From contig JAGCUY010000180.1 in the NCBI GenBank assembly GCA_017962605.1, forward strand, positions 1-64,000: DNA of 64,000 bases, given 5' to 3'. Made by a program: the position numbers and the translations under genes. The notes beneath the pieces were generated by a model. The model was not told the DNA's origin. It worked only from the letters and a program-made list of their open reading frames with translations, and ran no database searches. Of the stretch, positions 49,852 through 57,579 are shown one piece after another. Within the stretch, counting starts at the first letter, position 1, and every line of letters begins with the position of its first letter. Source of the DNA: Kiritimatiellia bacterium. GTDB taxonomy: Bacteria > Verrucomicrobiota > Kiritimatiellia > RFP12 > JAAYLN01.

Positions 49852-52800
49852 ATGGACATCGTTGAAGAACTAAGGCGTGACCGCGAAAAGGGCGCAAGGC
49901 GGCTTGAGGTTGAATACAAGGCCGGCCTCATGTCGCTCGCGCGTCGCTTTGGCGTGAACGACTCCGATGCCGAGGAACTGGTGAACAGCACTTTCGCCAC
50001 GGTTGTTGAGAACATCGACGACTACATTGAGCAGTCGGCCTTCTTCGCGTGGATGTGCCAGATACTGACGAGCAAGTATTCGCGGAGCATAAGGCGCAAG
50101 TCAACCCAGATGGAGGTTTTCCCCGGAACTGTTCCCGACCTGGTTGACGAATCGGCGCAGGAGGCGATATACAGCAACCTTGACGCCTCGCTGCTTCGCG
50201 ACGCCGTTGGCCAATTGCCGGAAGACCAGCGCGAGGTTATTATCCTCAGGTATTTCGTGGACATGCCGATCTCCAAGATAGCGAAATACCTCTCCATTCC
50301 ATCGGGAACGGTTCGCAGCCGCCTTCACTACGCGCGCAAGGCGCTGGCGCTGAAGATGGGCGCCAAGATGAACGATGTCGTGAAGAAGCCCGGCGGCAAG
50401 GCCGTGATCCTGGCGCTGCTGCTCTGCGGCCTCACTGCGCTTGGCGCGGGGGTTAAGCTTGCTGTTGCCCGCTTGATGCCGTCGCCGCCGCTCGCCGTGG
50501 AACAGCAAGCGGACAACAGCAAGGACGCAGGGCAGGCGACAGGCGACCCGCGACAAGCCGAGGCTTACGTAGCCACCCAGTCGGCAACCGATTGCTATCG
50601 GCCACCGGCAACCGAAAACTCCAACTTTTCAACCGATAACTCGCAAGGAGAACAAAACATGAATATCACCACAACACGCACCGCAGCCATGCTCGCGGCC
50701 GGAACAATGGCTCTCGCCGCGTCACCGTCGGCGCAGGCCTCAATGGATAACTGGCAGGGCAATGCCGCCTCGCCGTGCGTTGTCATTGCCGTAGATGTTG
50801 ACATGTCGCTCTCCGAGGCGCTCACGGCAAATAACGTCAGCCTCACCGGCGCCGCGTCGCTCGTCAAGCTAGGCAACGGCACCGTCACAGTCGATGATGA
50901 GAGCGGCATCGGCTCCTTCGCCGGCGACATCCATGTGTTTAAGGGCGGGTGGTCCGTCGGCACTGCGGCGGGCTTTGGCACCTCCGCCGGCTCTACATGG
51001 GTTTATCCGAACGGCTGCGTCCTCATAACCGATGTGACGGTCCCGCACACGGGCGAGACCTTCCACCTCGCTGGCACTGGCATTTCGGATTGGTATGGCT
51101 GGGGCGCGATCCGCTTCCCGTCCAGCTCGCAGGAATCGGCCGTCATGGCGGCCGGCGCCTACGGTTCGCGCTGGATTCTCGAGGGCGACGCCACGGTGAT
51201 GCTGGCCACCGGCCCCTCCGTTTCCGGTCAGGCATCTTTCCTCCCCGCCGTTGATCTGGAACTGAACGGCCACGAGCTGACGCTCTGGCGCGGCCACTAC
51301 GGGACAATCGCGACGACCAAGCTCTATGGGAACTTCAACAGCGTGACCGGCGCCGGCGGCATCGTCTGCAGGAACGGCGTCCAGTTCATCGACTACTGCT
51401 TCAGCCTCCCCGGCACGGCGGCGAACTCAATCGTTCTCCAGAATGCGCGCCTCAATGTTTGGGAGACGAAGGCGATGAACACCCCCTGGCGGCTTGTCGC
51501 AAGGCCCACGCCCATTGCCGACTGGCATGGGAACGCTACGACCCAGGCGGCGCTCATGCCGAGACTTCGGCTCTATGCCTGGGGCAACCGCGACAGGGCA
51601 GGGGAACATGACTTCCAGATATGGCCTGGGCCGGTGACGCTGGAAGGCGACCTCTGGATAGAGATGGAGAACCAGAGCCGCATCCAACCGATGACCTTCA
51701 CGAACAAGGTCACTGGCGCAGGCGGCTTCGCCGTCACGACTGGCAAGGCGTGGCTCTACCTCGACTGCCCCGAAAACGACTTCCAAGGCGGCGTGACGCT
51801 CTGCGGGCCGGATGACCGCCTCGTCCTCGCGAATGACGGCGCGCTCCCCGCTGACGGCGGGCGGCTGCTGATGACGAACTCAGTCGTGACCTTCCCTTCG
51901 ACCGTTTCCGCGCCGTGGTCTCTTCCGGCGCTTGAACTCGCCGGCGCGAGCGAGGTCCGAAACTGCCAGGGCAGCTGGAAGAGCGTCACCGCCCTTGATG
52001 GCGCCAACGCCCAGTACAGTTCCGCGCTCGGCGCAAGCAACCTCGTTGTGAAGTCCGGCGCGAAACTCACGGTTCATTCGCTTTTCGACCCCGCCACCTA
52101 CGCCGGATGGGAGGAATACTACGATGTCAACCACAGCACGACGGACCTTTCGCAACTGCAATACCAAGGAGTCCAGTCCTATCCGCGGTATTTCGAGAAC
52201 AACAGTTTCCGGGATCTCCCGGATTCAAACAACGCCACCCGGACGTCCACGCGCACGATTGCCTACGCCACCTACCTCTGGAATCATGGCTCGTCCGATG
52301 GGACCTGGACGTTCGCGGGGCATTTCGGCTCGCACGTTTACATCTGGCTCAACGGACAGCGGATTCTCGCGCTCACCGCGGGCAACGCCTGGCGCAACCC
52401 CTACCGCGTCACCGGGACGCTTCACCCCGGCGCAAACCGGCTCGTCGTCCTTTCCGACAACTGTAGCTGGGGGGCGACCGCCGACACAAACTCCGGCAAC
52501 GACATCGGGACATGGACGGGAGTGAACTACAAGGGATTCGCATACGCCGAAGGCGACGTGTCGCTTGCAGAATGCAGCGACTTCAGCGTCCCGACCGACC
52601 CTGGCGACGGCTCATTCTGCACGACGAAGTGCGGCGACGAGGCTTTGGACGGCATCGCGTGGGCGCCGTCGTTCCAGAACCTCGCGATGGAGGCGGACTC
52701 CACGCTTTGCCTTGACGGTGCGTTGAGCGTCGAGACCGCCAAGGGCGCAGGCCTAGTCACGAATGGCACCCTCACCGTGACGCGGGCGCTGGATGTTGAT

Positions 52801-53076
52801 CCTACAATCTTCGAGCGCAACGGCGGCATCGCCGTCGATGGCGACCTCGTTTTCGGCTCCGGGGCGAAAGTCTCGTTTGCGGACTCCGACAACTACAGCA
52901 AGGAAGCGGCCGGGGCCTACACGCTGGCGACGGCCACTGGGGCCATCACCGGCTTCGACTCGTCGATGCTGGAACTCGGCGGAAAGCGGCGGTGCTGGAA
53001 AGTCCAGCTGATCAACGGCGGCAAGGAACTTGTCCTTGAACTCATCCCGCCGGCGACAACCTTCATCTGCAAATAG
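49852..53076 (+). CDS. Membrane-tethered ECF sigma factor 1, open in frame into surface protein A
   Basis: A 1074-codon frame. Residues 1-170 are an ECF sigma factor: region 2 at about 25-85 (DAEELVNSTFATVVENI, FFAWMCQILTSKY) and region 4 at about 112-168 (LPEDQREVIILRYFVDMPIS, IPSGTVRSRLHYARKAL). A membrane helix follows at about 183-203 (VILALLLCGLTALGAG), then a linker of about 65 residues made largely of 7-bp DNA repeats. No stop codon precedes the internal start at 50659, which has its own ribosome-binding site and signal peptide. Translation may therefore give a sigma factor covalently joined to protein A, or ribosomes may start separately at 50659. No anti-sigma gene is nearby. Paralogue at 62340. 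Confidence 0.8.
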   Translation: MDIVEELRRDREKGARRLEVEYKAGLMSLARRFGVNDSDAEELVNSTFATVVENIDDYIEQSAFFAWMCQILTSKYSRSIRRKSTQMEVFPGTVPDLVDESAQEAIYSNLDASLLRDAVGQLPEDQREVIILRYFVDMPISKIAKYLSIPSGTVRSRLHYARKALALKMGAKMNDVVKKPGGKAVILALLLCGLTALGAGVKLAVARLMPSPPLAVEQQADNSKDAGQATGDPRQAEAYVATQSATDCYRPPATENSNFSTDNSQGEQNMNITTTRTAAMLAAGTMALAASPSAQASMDNWQGNAASPCVVIAVDVDMSLSEALTANNVSLTGAASLVKLGNGTVTVDDESGIGSFAGDIHVFKGGWSVGTAAGFGTSAGSTWVYPNGCVLITDVTVPHTGETFHLAGTGISDWYGWGAIRFPSSSQESAVMAAGAYGSRWILEGDATVMLATGPSVSGQASFLPAVDLELNGHELTLWRGHYGTIATTKLYGNFNSVTGAGGIVCRNGVQFIDYCFSLPGTAANSIVLQNARLNVWETKAMNTPWRLVARPTPIADWHGNATTQAALMPRLRLYAWGNRDRAGEHDFQIWPGPVTLEGDLWIEMENQSRIQPMTFTNKVTGAGGFAVTTGKAWLYLDCPENDFQGGVTLCGPDDRLVLANDGALPADGGRLLMTNSVVTFPSTVSAPWSLPALELAGASEVRNCQGSWKSVTALDGANAQYSSALGASNLVVKSGAKLTVHSLFDPATYAGWEEYYDVNHSTTDLSQLQYQGVQSYPRYFENNSFRDLPDSNNATRTSTRTIAYATYLWNHGSSDGTWTFAGHFGSHVYIWLNGQRILALTAGNAWRNPYRVTGTLHPGANRLVVLSDNCSWGATADTNSGNDIGTWTGVNYKGFAYAEGDVSLAECSDFSVPTDPGDGSFCTTKCGDEALDGIAWAPSFQNLAMEADSTLCLDGALSVETAKGAGLVTNGTLTVTRALDVDPTIFERNGGIAVDGDLVFGSGAKVSFADSDNYSKEAAGAYTLATATGAITGFDSSMLELGGKRRCWKVQLINGGKELVLELIPPATTFICK
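50659..53076 (+). CDS. Surface protein A (autotransporter-repeat/PA14-like), internal start
   Basis: An 805-residue exported protein read from an internal ATG with an ideal Shine-Dalgarno (AAGGAG, 8 bp away) and a signal peptide (MNITTTRTAAMLAAGTMALA, cleavage near AQA). The body has an N-terminal module (MSLSEALTANNV, SGIGSFAGDIHVFKGGWSVG) and an autotransporter-associated strand repeat (AGGFAVTTGKAWLYLDCPEN, DFQGGV). A PA14/sandwich-like domain follows (TWTFAGHFGSHVYIWLNGQR). It ends ATTFICK. The same modules form the C-terminal half of protein B and all of protein D, with near-identical DNA in places. Probable surface glycan-binding protein. It ends 8 bp before gene B. Confidence 0.8.
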   Translation: MNITTTRTAAMLAAGTMALAASPSAQASMDNWQGNAASPCVVIAVDVDMSLSEALTANNVSLTGAASLVKLGNGTVTVDDESGIGSFAGDIHVFKGGWSVGTAAGFGTSAGSTWVYPNGCVLITDVTVPHTGETFHLAGTGISDWYGWGAIRFPSSSQESAVMAAGAYGSRWILEGDATVMLATGPSVSGQASFLPAVDLELNGHELTLWRGHYGTIATTKLYGNFNSVTGAGGIVCRNGVQFIDYCFSLPGTAANSIVLQNARLNVWETKAMNTPWRLVARPTPIADWHGNATTQAALMPRLRLYAWGNRDRAGEHDFQIWPGPVTLEGDLWIEMENQSRIQPMTFTNKVTGAGGFAVTTGKAWLYLDCPENDFQGGVTLCGPDDRLVLANDGALPADGGRLLMTNSVVTFPSTVSAPWSLPALELAGASEVRNCQGSWKSVTALDGANAQYSSALGASNLVVKSGAKLTVHSLFDPATYAGWEEYYDVNHSTTDLSQLQYQGVQSYPRYFENNSFRDLPDSNNATRTSTRTIAYATYLWNHGSSDGTWTFAGHFGSHVYIWLNGQRILALTAGNAWRNPYRVTGTLHPGANRLVVLSDNCSWGATADTNSGNDIGTWTGVNYKGFAYAEGDVSLAECSDFSVPTDPGDGSFCTTKCGDEALDGIAWAPSFQNLAMEADSTLCLDGALSVETAKGAGLVTNGTLTVTRALDVDPTIFERNGGIAVDGDLVFGSGAKVSFADSDNYSKEAAGAYTLATATGAITGFDSSMLELGGKRRCWKVQLINGGKELVLELIPPATTFICK

Positions 53077-53084
53077 GAGGACGC

Positions 53085-56000
53085 ATGAACCCGGAAATGA
53101 AGTTGAAGGCCATTGGCGCCTTTCTGGCCCTTGCCGCGCCCCTCGCCCTTTTGGCCGATGGGTTGAGCAACCCCGGCTTCGAGAGCAACCTGACTGGCTG
53201 GACAACCTACTCAAACATGGCGGCGGACTCGACCGTGGCCCATTCCGGTTCAAAGTCGGCCCGAATAACGGTCTCGAACCCCAGCAGCGACCACACGGCC
53301 ATGACCCTCTATGTTGCCGTTACGTCCGGCCGCACATACACCGCGACATGCCAGGTTCGGACGGAGAACGTGAGCGAAGTCACAAGCGCGGGCAACAATG
53401 GGACAAAGGGCGCCTGCCTTAACGTCGAGTGGTACAATTCAAGCAAGACGTGGCTGGCGTCCGGCAAGTATTCGAAGAGCCTGTGGGGCACCGCTGACTG
53501 GCGTCTTGCCGTCTGCAGTGGCCTTGCGGCACCAACTGGCGCGGCGTATGCGAAGATCAGCCTGATGGTGCGCGGCAACGGGAAGGCCTGGTTTGACGAC
53601 GTGACCTTCGGCCTCGACAAGGGTCCAGTCACCCGCATCTCCCCCGCAAGCGGGGCGTCGCTTGCCGACAACACCCCGCTCTTCTCCTGGGCGTTCAAGG
53701 GCGGCGTGGGCACTTACACCCTCCAGGTTTCGCAAAACGAGGACTTCCCCTACGGGAGCACATTGGAGCGCGAAGTCGTGGCGTCCACATCCTACCAGTG
53801 GGATTCCCTCCTGGCTCCGGGAACATGGCATTGGCGCGTCTTGGCGGAAGGATGCCCAGACGCCTCGTCATGGACGTTCACACAGACGGCGGCGACCTCC
53901 CGCGACTGCCTCCCGCCGCGTTGTTCCGACATCGCTTGCCGCGTAACGGACGCCGAGGAGACCTTCTGGCTCCAGGTGACCTCCGAGGACGGCCTATCGG
54001 ACATTCGCCTCGGCGACTGGGAGGGCACTGTGGCCCAGCGCGTGGGCGACGTTCTCCACTGCAAGTTCATCTCGCCGGATGGCGGATGGCCGGCGGGGCT
54101 GACCGAAACAAACCTCGTCGCGACCGACAATGCCGGCAACGCCTCGACCAACCTCTTCTGGCTCCTCAACGCGCCGCAGCCCGCGAACGTCGTGACGATT
54201 GACGGCAACGGCTTCTACCGCGTGGGTGGCGAACGCTTCTTCCCGCTCATGATCTTCGAGGTGGAGCTTGGCGACATGGCCGACGTCGCGGCGGCGGGCT
54301 TCGACGTGGTACACAACTACAAGTGGGAGAAGAACCGCAGCGTCAACAGCGTCCGCTCCTACCTCGACACCTGCACCGCCAACGGCCTGCGGGCCTTCGT
54401 TGGCTTCGACCGCGGCACAATCACCGAAGAAGGCCTCATCCAAGGCGATATCGCACGTGTCGCGCAGCGTGTCGGCGCCCTCGCAGACCATGCCGGCCTT
54501 TTCTGCTGGTACCTCTACGACGAGCCGGACAAGGCGGATCCCGTCGTCACCCCCGAATTCGCGAAGAAGGCCGCCAACCTCGTGCGGACGCTCGACCCCT
54601 GGCACCCGGTCACGCTCACGACCGGGCGGGAAAACTCGGCCGCCTACCGCGATGCCTGCGACACCTACTGGGCGCAGGCCTACGGCACCTGGGCCGAAGG
54701 CTTCGGCAACCCGAAGGCTGTTGCAAGCCGAATCGACGAGATGCCATCATATATGGGCGGAGACACTTCCCCAGTCACCGTGCTCCTGAACTGCAACGAC
54801 AGGGAGCAGGGCGAATTGCGGAAACAGGGTGTAGAGCCTGACCCGTCGAAGTTCGCACGAGACTACGACCATCTGCGGGCGTGTGCCTTCCTTGGTCTAG
54901 CCAAGGAGTGCAACGGCGACTGCTGGTGGTGGTTTGGCCGGGACTCGGACGATTTCTACTCCGCCGCGCAGTGCCCTCCGGCCTGGACCAACCTCTCGGC
55001 CATCGTCCAGGAACTCCGCGTCATGCGCCGGTACGCCCATGCCGCCGGCACCGTTTCCACTGGCACCGCCACAAGCGGCTCGAACAAGGTGGCCTGGTGG
55101 TACAAGACGATGTCCGATGGCTCCGCCTTCGTCGCGGTCAACACCTCCTCCAACGCCGTCTCGGTCAATCTGACCCTCCCAGGCCTGGCGTCGCGGAGCG
55201 TTACGTTCCGCGGCCACGAGGTGAAGACCGGCTACATGGCCAGTCCAGTCGATACGTCAATCATTGACTCGCCCGTGATCGCGCTTTCGCCAGACACGGA
55301 CATGACGCTCTCGGAGGCGCTGGCCAACGCCGGCGTTTCCAGCCTCGGTACGAAGGGAACCATCTACAAGTATGGCAAGCGAACCATAACCGTCGATGAC
55401 GCAAGCGGCATCGGCTCCTTCACTGGCGACATCCACGTCTGCGAGGGCGGGTGGTCCGTCGGCACGGCCGCTGGTTTCGGCACCTCCGCCGGCGAGACAT
55501 GGATTGACGATGGTGCCTGCGTCCTCATAACCGATGTGACGGTCCCGCACACGGGTGAGACTTTCCACCTCGCCGGAACGGGCAAGTCCGACTGGTATGG
55601 CTGGGGCGCGATCCGCTTCCCGTCCAGCTCGCAGGAATTGGCCACGATGGCCGTCGGCGCATACGGCTCCCGCTGGATTCTCGAAGGCGACGCGACCGTC
55701 ATGCTCGCCACTGGCCCCACGACGACGGCCCACAGCGGCTTCCTCCCCGCCATTGACCTCGACCTCAACGGCCACGAACTGACGCTCTGGCGCGGCCACT
55801 ACGGCACCATCGCGACCACCAAGCTCTACGGCAACTTCAACAGCGTGACCGGCGCGGGCGGCATCGTCTGCAAGAACGGCGTCCAGTTCATCGACTACTG
55901 CTTCAGTCTCCCCGGCACTGCCGACAACTACATCGCGCTCCAGAACGCGCGCCTCAACGTCTGGGAGACGAAGGCCATGAACACCCCGTGGAGGCTCGTC

Positions 56001-57551
56001 GCGAAGCCGACGCCGCTCTCCGAATGGCACGGGAACGCCACGACCCAGGCGGCGCTCATGCCGAGACTTCGGCTCTACTCCTGGGGCAACCGCGACAGGG
56101 CAGGGGAACACGACTTCCAGATATGGCCTGGACCGGTGACGCTGGAAGGAGACCTCTGGATAGAGATGGAAAACCAGAACCGTTGCCACCCGATGACCTT
56201 CACGAACAAGGTCACGGGCGCAGGCGGCTTCGCCGTCACGACGGGCAAGGCATGGCTCTACCTCGACTGCCCCGAGAACGACTTCCAGGGCGGCGTGACG
56301 CTCTGCGGGCCGGATGACCGCCTTGTCCTCGCGAACGATGGCGCCCTCCCTGCGGACGGCGGGCGGCTGTTGATGACGAACTCAATCGTGGCCTTCCCCT
56401 CGACCGTTTCCGCACCGTGGTCGCTTCCGGCGCTCGAACTCGGCGGCACGAGCGAGGTCCGAAACTGCCAAGGCAACTGGAAGAGCGTCACCGCGCTGTC
56501 CGGCGCTGACGCCTCCTACAAGTCAGCCCTCGGCGCCGACGACCTGATTCTCAAGTCCAGCTCGAAGCTCACGATCCATTCGCTTTTTGACCCCGCCGCG
56601 TATGCGGGCTGGGAGGAGCACTACACGCTGGCATCGGCTCCGACGGAATTCGCCGACATCCCACTCGTCGGAAGGCGGAACGACCCCCGCTATCTCCAGA
56701 ACAACAGCTTCCCGAAACTGACCGCGCCAAGTGGTTCGACAGGTCGCTCATTGGCCTATTCGACCTACATCTGGAACCACAGCCAGGATTACCAGACCTG
56801 GACCTTCGCGGGCCATTTCGGGGGGCGGATCATGATCTTCCTGAATGGCGTGAAGATTCTCGACTACAACCAGTGGCGCAACCCCTACCGCGTCACGGGG
56901 ACGCTTCGCCCTGGTCCCAACAAGGTTGTCGTCGTCGCCCCGTCATGCACTTGGGCCGCCACGGCGGACGGCGCCAGCGGCACATGGGCTGGCATCAACT
57001 ACAAGGGCTTCGTCTATTATCCGGGCGAACACGAGCTTGACGACCAGGCTAGCTATCTCTTCCCAGACGACCCCGGCGACGGCTCCTTCTGCACGACGAT
57101 GAGCGGCGACGAGTCAATCGACGGCGTCCAGTGGTCCCCGCATTTCAAGTCTCTCACGATGGAGCAGGGGTCTGTCCTCGATTTGGATGGAGGCACATTG
57201 AGCGTGGAGACCGCAACGGGTTCAGGCACGGTCGTAAACGGCTCCCTGGCCATTGCGGAGACGCTTGCCGTCGATGCCGGCGTCCTCGAGGGCGATGGAG
57301 GCATCGTGGTCAATGGCAACCTCTCCTTTGGTGCGGGGGCCAAGATTCACTTCCCGGATGCCGACGCCTATTATGGGGCGACAACTGAGGAGTTCACGCT
57401 TGCCACCGTTACGGGCACAATCAGCGGCTTCAAGCCATCCATGCTTGACCTCGGCAACCAGCATTCATCCTGGGGCGTTGGCCTTTCGGCGAACGGGAAT
57501 GCGATTCTCCTCAGGCGCATCCCTGTGCAGACGGTGCTGATGCTCCAGTGA
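53085..57551 (+). CDS. Protein B: CBM + TIM-barrel enzyme fused to the surface module
   Basis: A 1488-residue secreted protein (signal peptide ending LLADG; AGGAGG 4 bp before the ATG). Domains in order: a CBM4/9-like carbohydrate-binding module (about 25-175, GLSNPGFESNLTGWTTYS), a fibronectin-III-like domain (about 180-275) and a TIM-barrel glycosidase-like domain (about 365-690). The last has the acid-type motif FCWYLYDEPD and CWWWFGRDS. After a short beta segment ending near residue 722 comes the complete protein A/D surface module to the C-terminus. Gene C has only the first part and genes A and D only the second, so B looks like a fusion of both types. It is likely a surface-bound glycosidase. 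Confidence 0.8.
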   Translation: MNPEMKLKAIGAFLALAAPLALLADGLSNPGFESNLTGWTTYSNMAADSTVAHSGSKSARITVSNPSSDHTAMTLYVAVTSGRTYTATCQVRTENVSEVTSAGNNGTKGACLNVEWYNSSKTWLASGKYSKSLWGTADWRLAVCSGLAAPTGAAYAKISLMVRGNGKAWFDDVTFGLDKGPVTRISPASGASLADNTPLFSWAFKGGVGTYTLQVSQNEDFPYGSTLEREVVASTSYQWDSLLAPGTWHWRVLAEGCPDASSWTFTQTAATSRDCLPPRCSDIACRVTDAEETFWLQVTSEDGLSDIRLGDWEGTVAQRVGDVLHCKFISPDGGWPAGLTETNLVATDNAGNASTNLFWLLNAPQPANVVTIDGNGFYRVGGERFFPLMIFEVELGDMADVAAAGFDVVHNYKWEKNRSVNSVRSYLDTCTANGLRAFVGFDRGTITEEGLIQGDIARVAQRVGALADHAGLFCWYLYDEPDKADPVVTPEFAKKAANLVRTLDPWHPVTLTTGRENSAAYRDACDTYWAQAYGTWAEGFGNPKAVASRIDEMPSYMGGDTSPVTVLLNCNDREQGELRKQGVEPDPSKFARDYDHLRACAFLGLAKECNGDCWWWFGRDSDDFYSAAQCPPAWTNLSAIVQELRVMRRYAHAAGTVSTGTATSGSNKVAWWYKTMSDGSAFVAVNTSSNAVSVNLTLPGLASRSVTFRGHEVKTGYMASPVDTSIIDSPVIALSPDTDMTLSEALANAGVSSLGTKGTIYKYGKRTITVDDASGIGSFTGDIHVCEGGWSVGTAAGFGTSAGETWIDDGACVLITDVTVPHTGETFHLAGTGKSDWYGWGAIRFPSSSQELATMAVGAYGSRWILEGDATVMLATGPTTTAHSGFLPAIDLDLNGHELTLWRGHYGTIATTKLYGNFNSVTGAGGIVCKNGVQFIDYCFSLPGTADNYIALQNARLNVWETKAMNTPWRLVAKPTPLSEWHGNATTQAALMPRLRLYSWGNRDRAGEHDFQIWPGPVTLEGDLWIEMENQNRCHPMTFTNKVTGAGGFAVTTGKAWLYLDCPENDFQGGVTLCGPDDRLVLANDGALPADGGRLLMTNSIVAFPSTVSAPWSLPALELGGTSEVRNCQGNWKSVTALSGADASYKSALGADDLILKSSSKLTIHSLFDPAAYAGWEEHYTLASAPTEFADIPLVGRRNDPRYLQNNSFPKLTAPSGSTGRSLAYSTYIWNHSQDYQTWTFAGHFGGRIMIFLNGVKILDYNQWRNPYRVTGTLRPGPNKVVVVAPSCTWAATADGASGTWAGINYKGFVYYPGEHELDDQASYLFPDDPGDGSFCTTMSGDESIDGVQWSPHFKSLTMEQGSVLDLDGGTLSVETATGSGTVVNGSLAIAETLAVDAGVLEGDGGIVVNGNLSFGAGAKIHFPDADAYYGATTEEFTLATVTGTISGFKPSMLDLGNQHSSWGVGLSANGNAILLRRIPVQTVLMLQ

Positions 57552-57579
57552 CAATGATTCATTTGCACGTTTGACTAAA

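Noticed and set aside
49852-53076. Treating the sigma/surface fusion as a simple sequencing error
   Set aside because: The paralogous locus at 62340 shows the same stop-free continuity and the same 269-codon spacing, so two independent errors would be needed.
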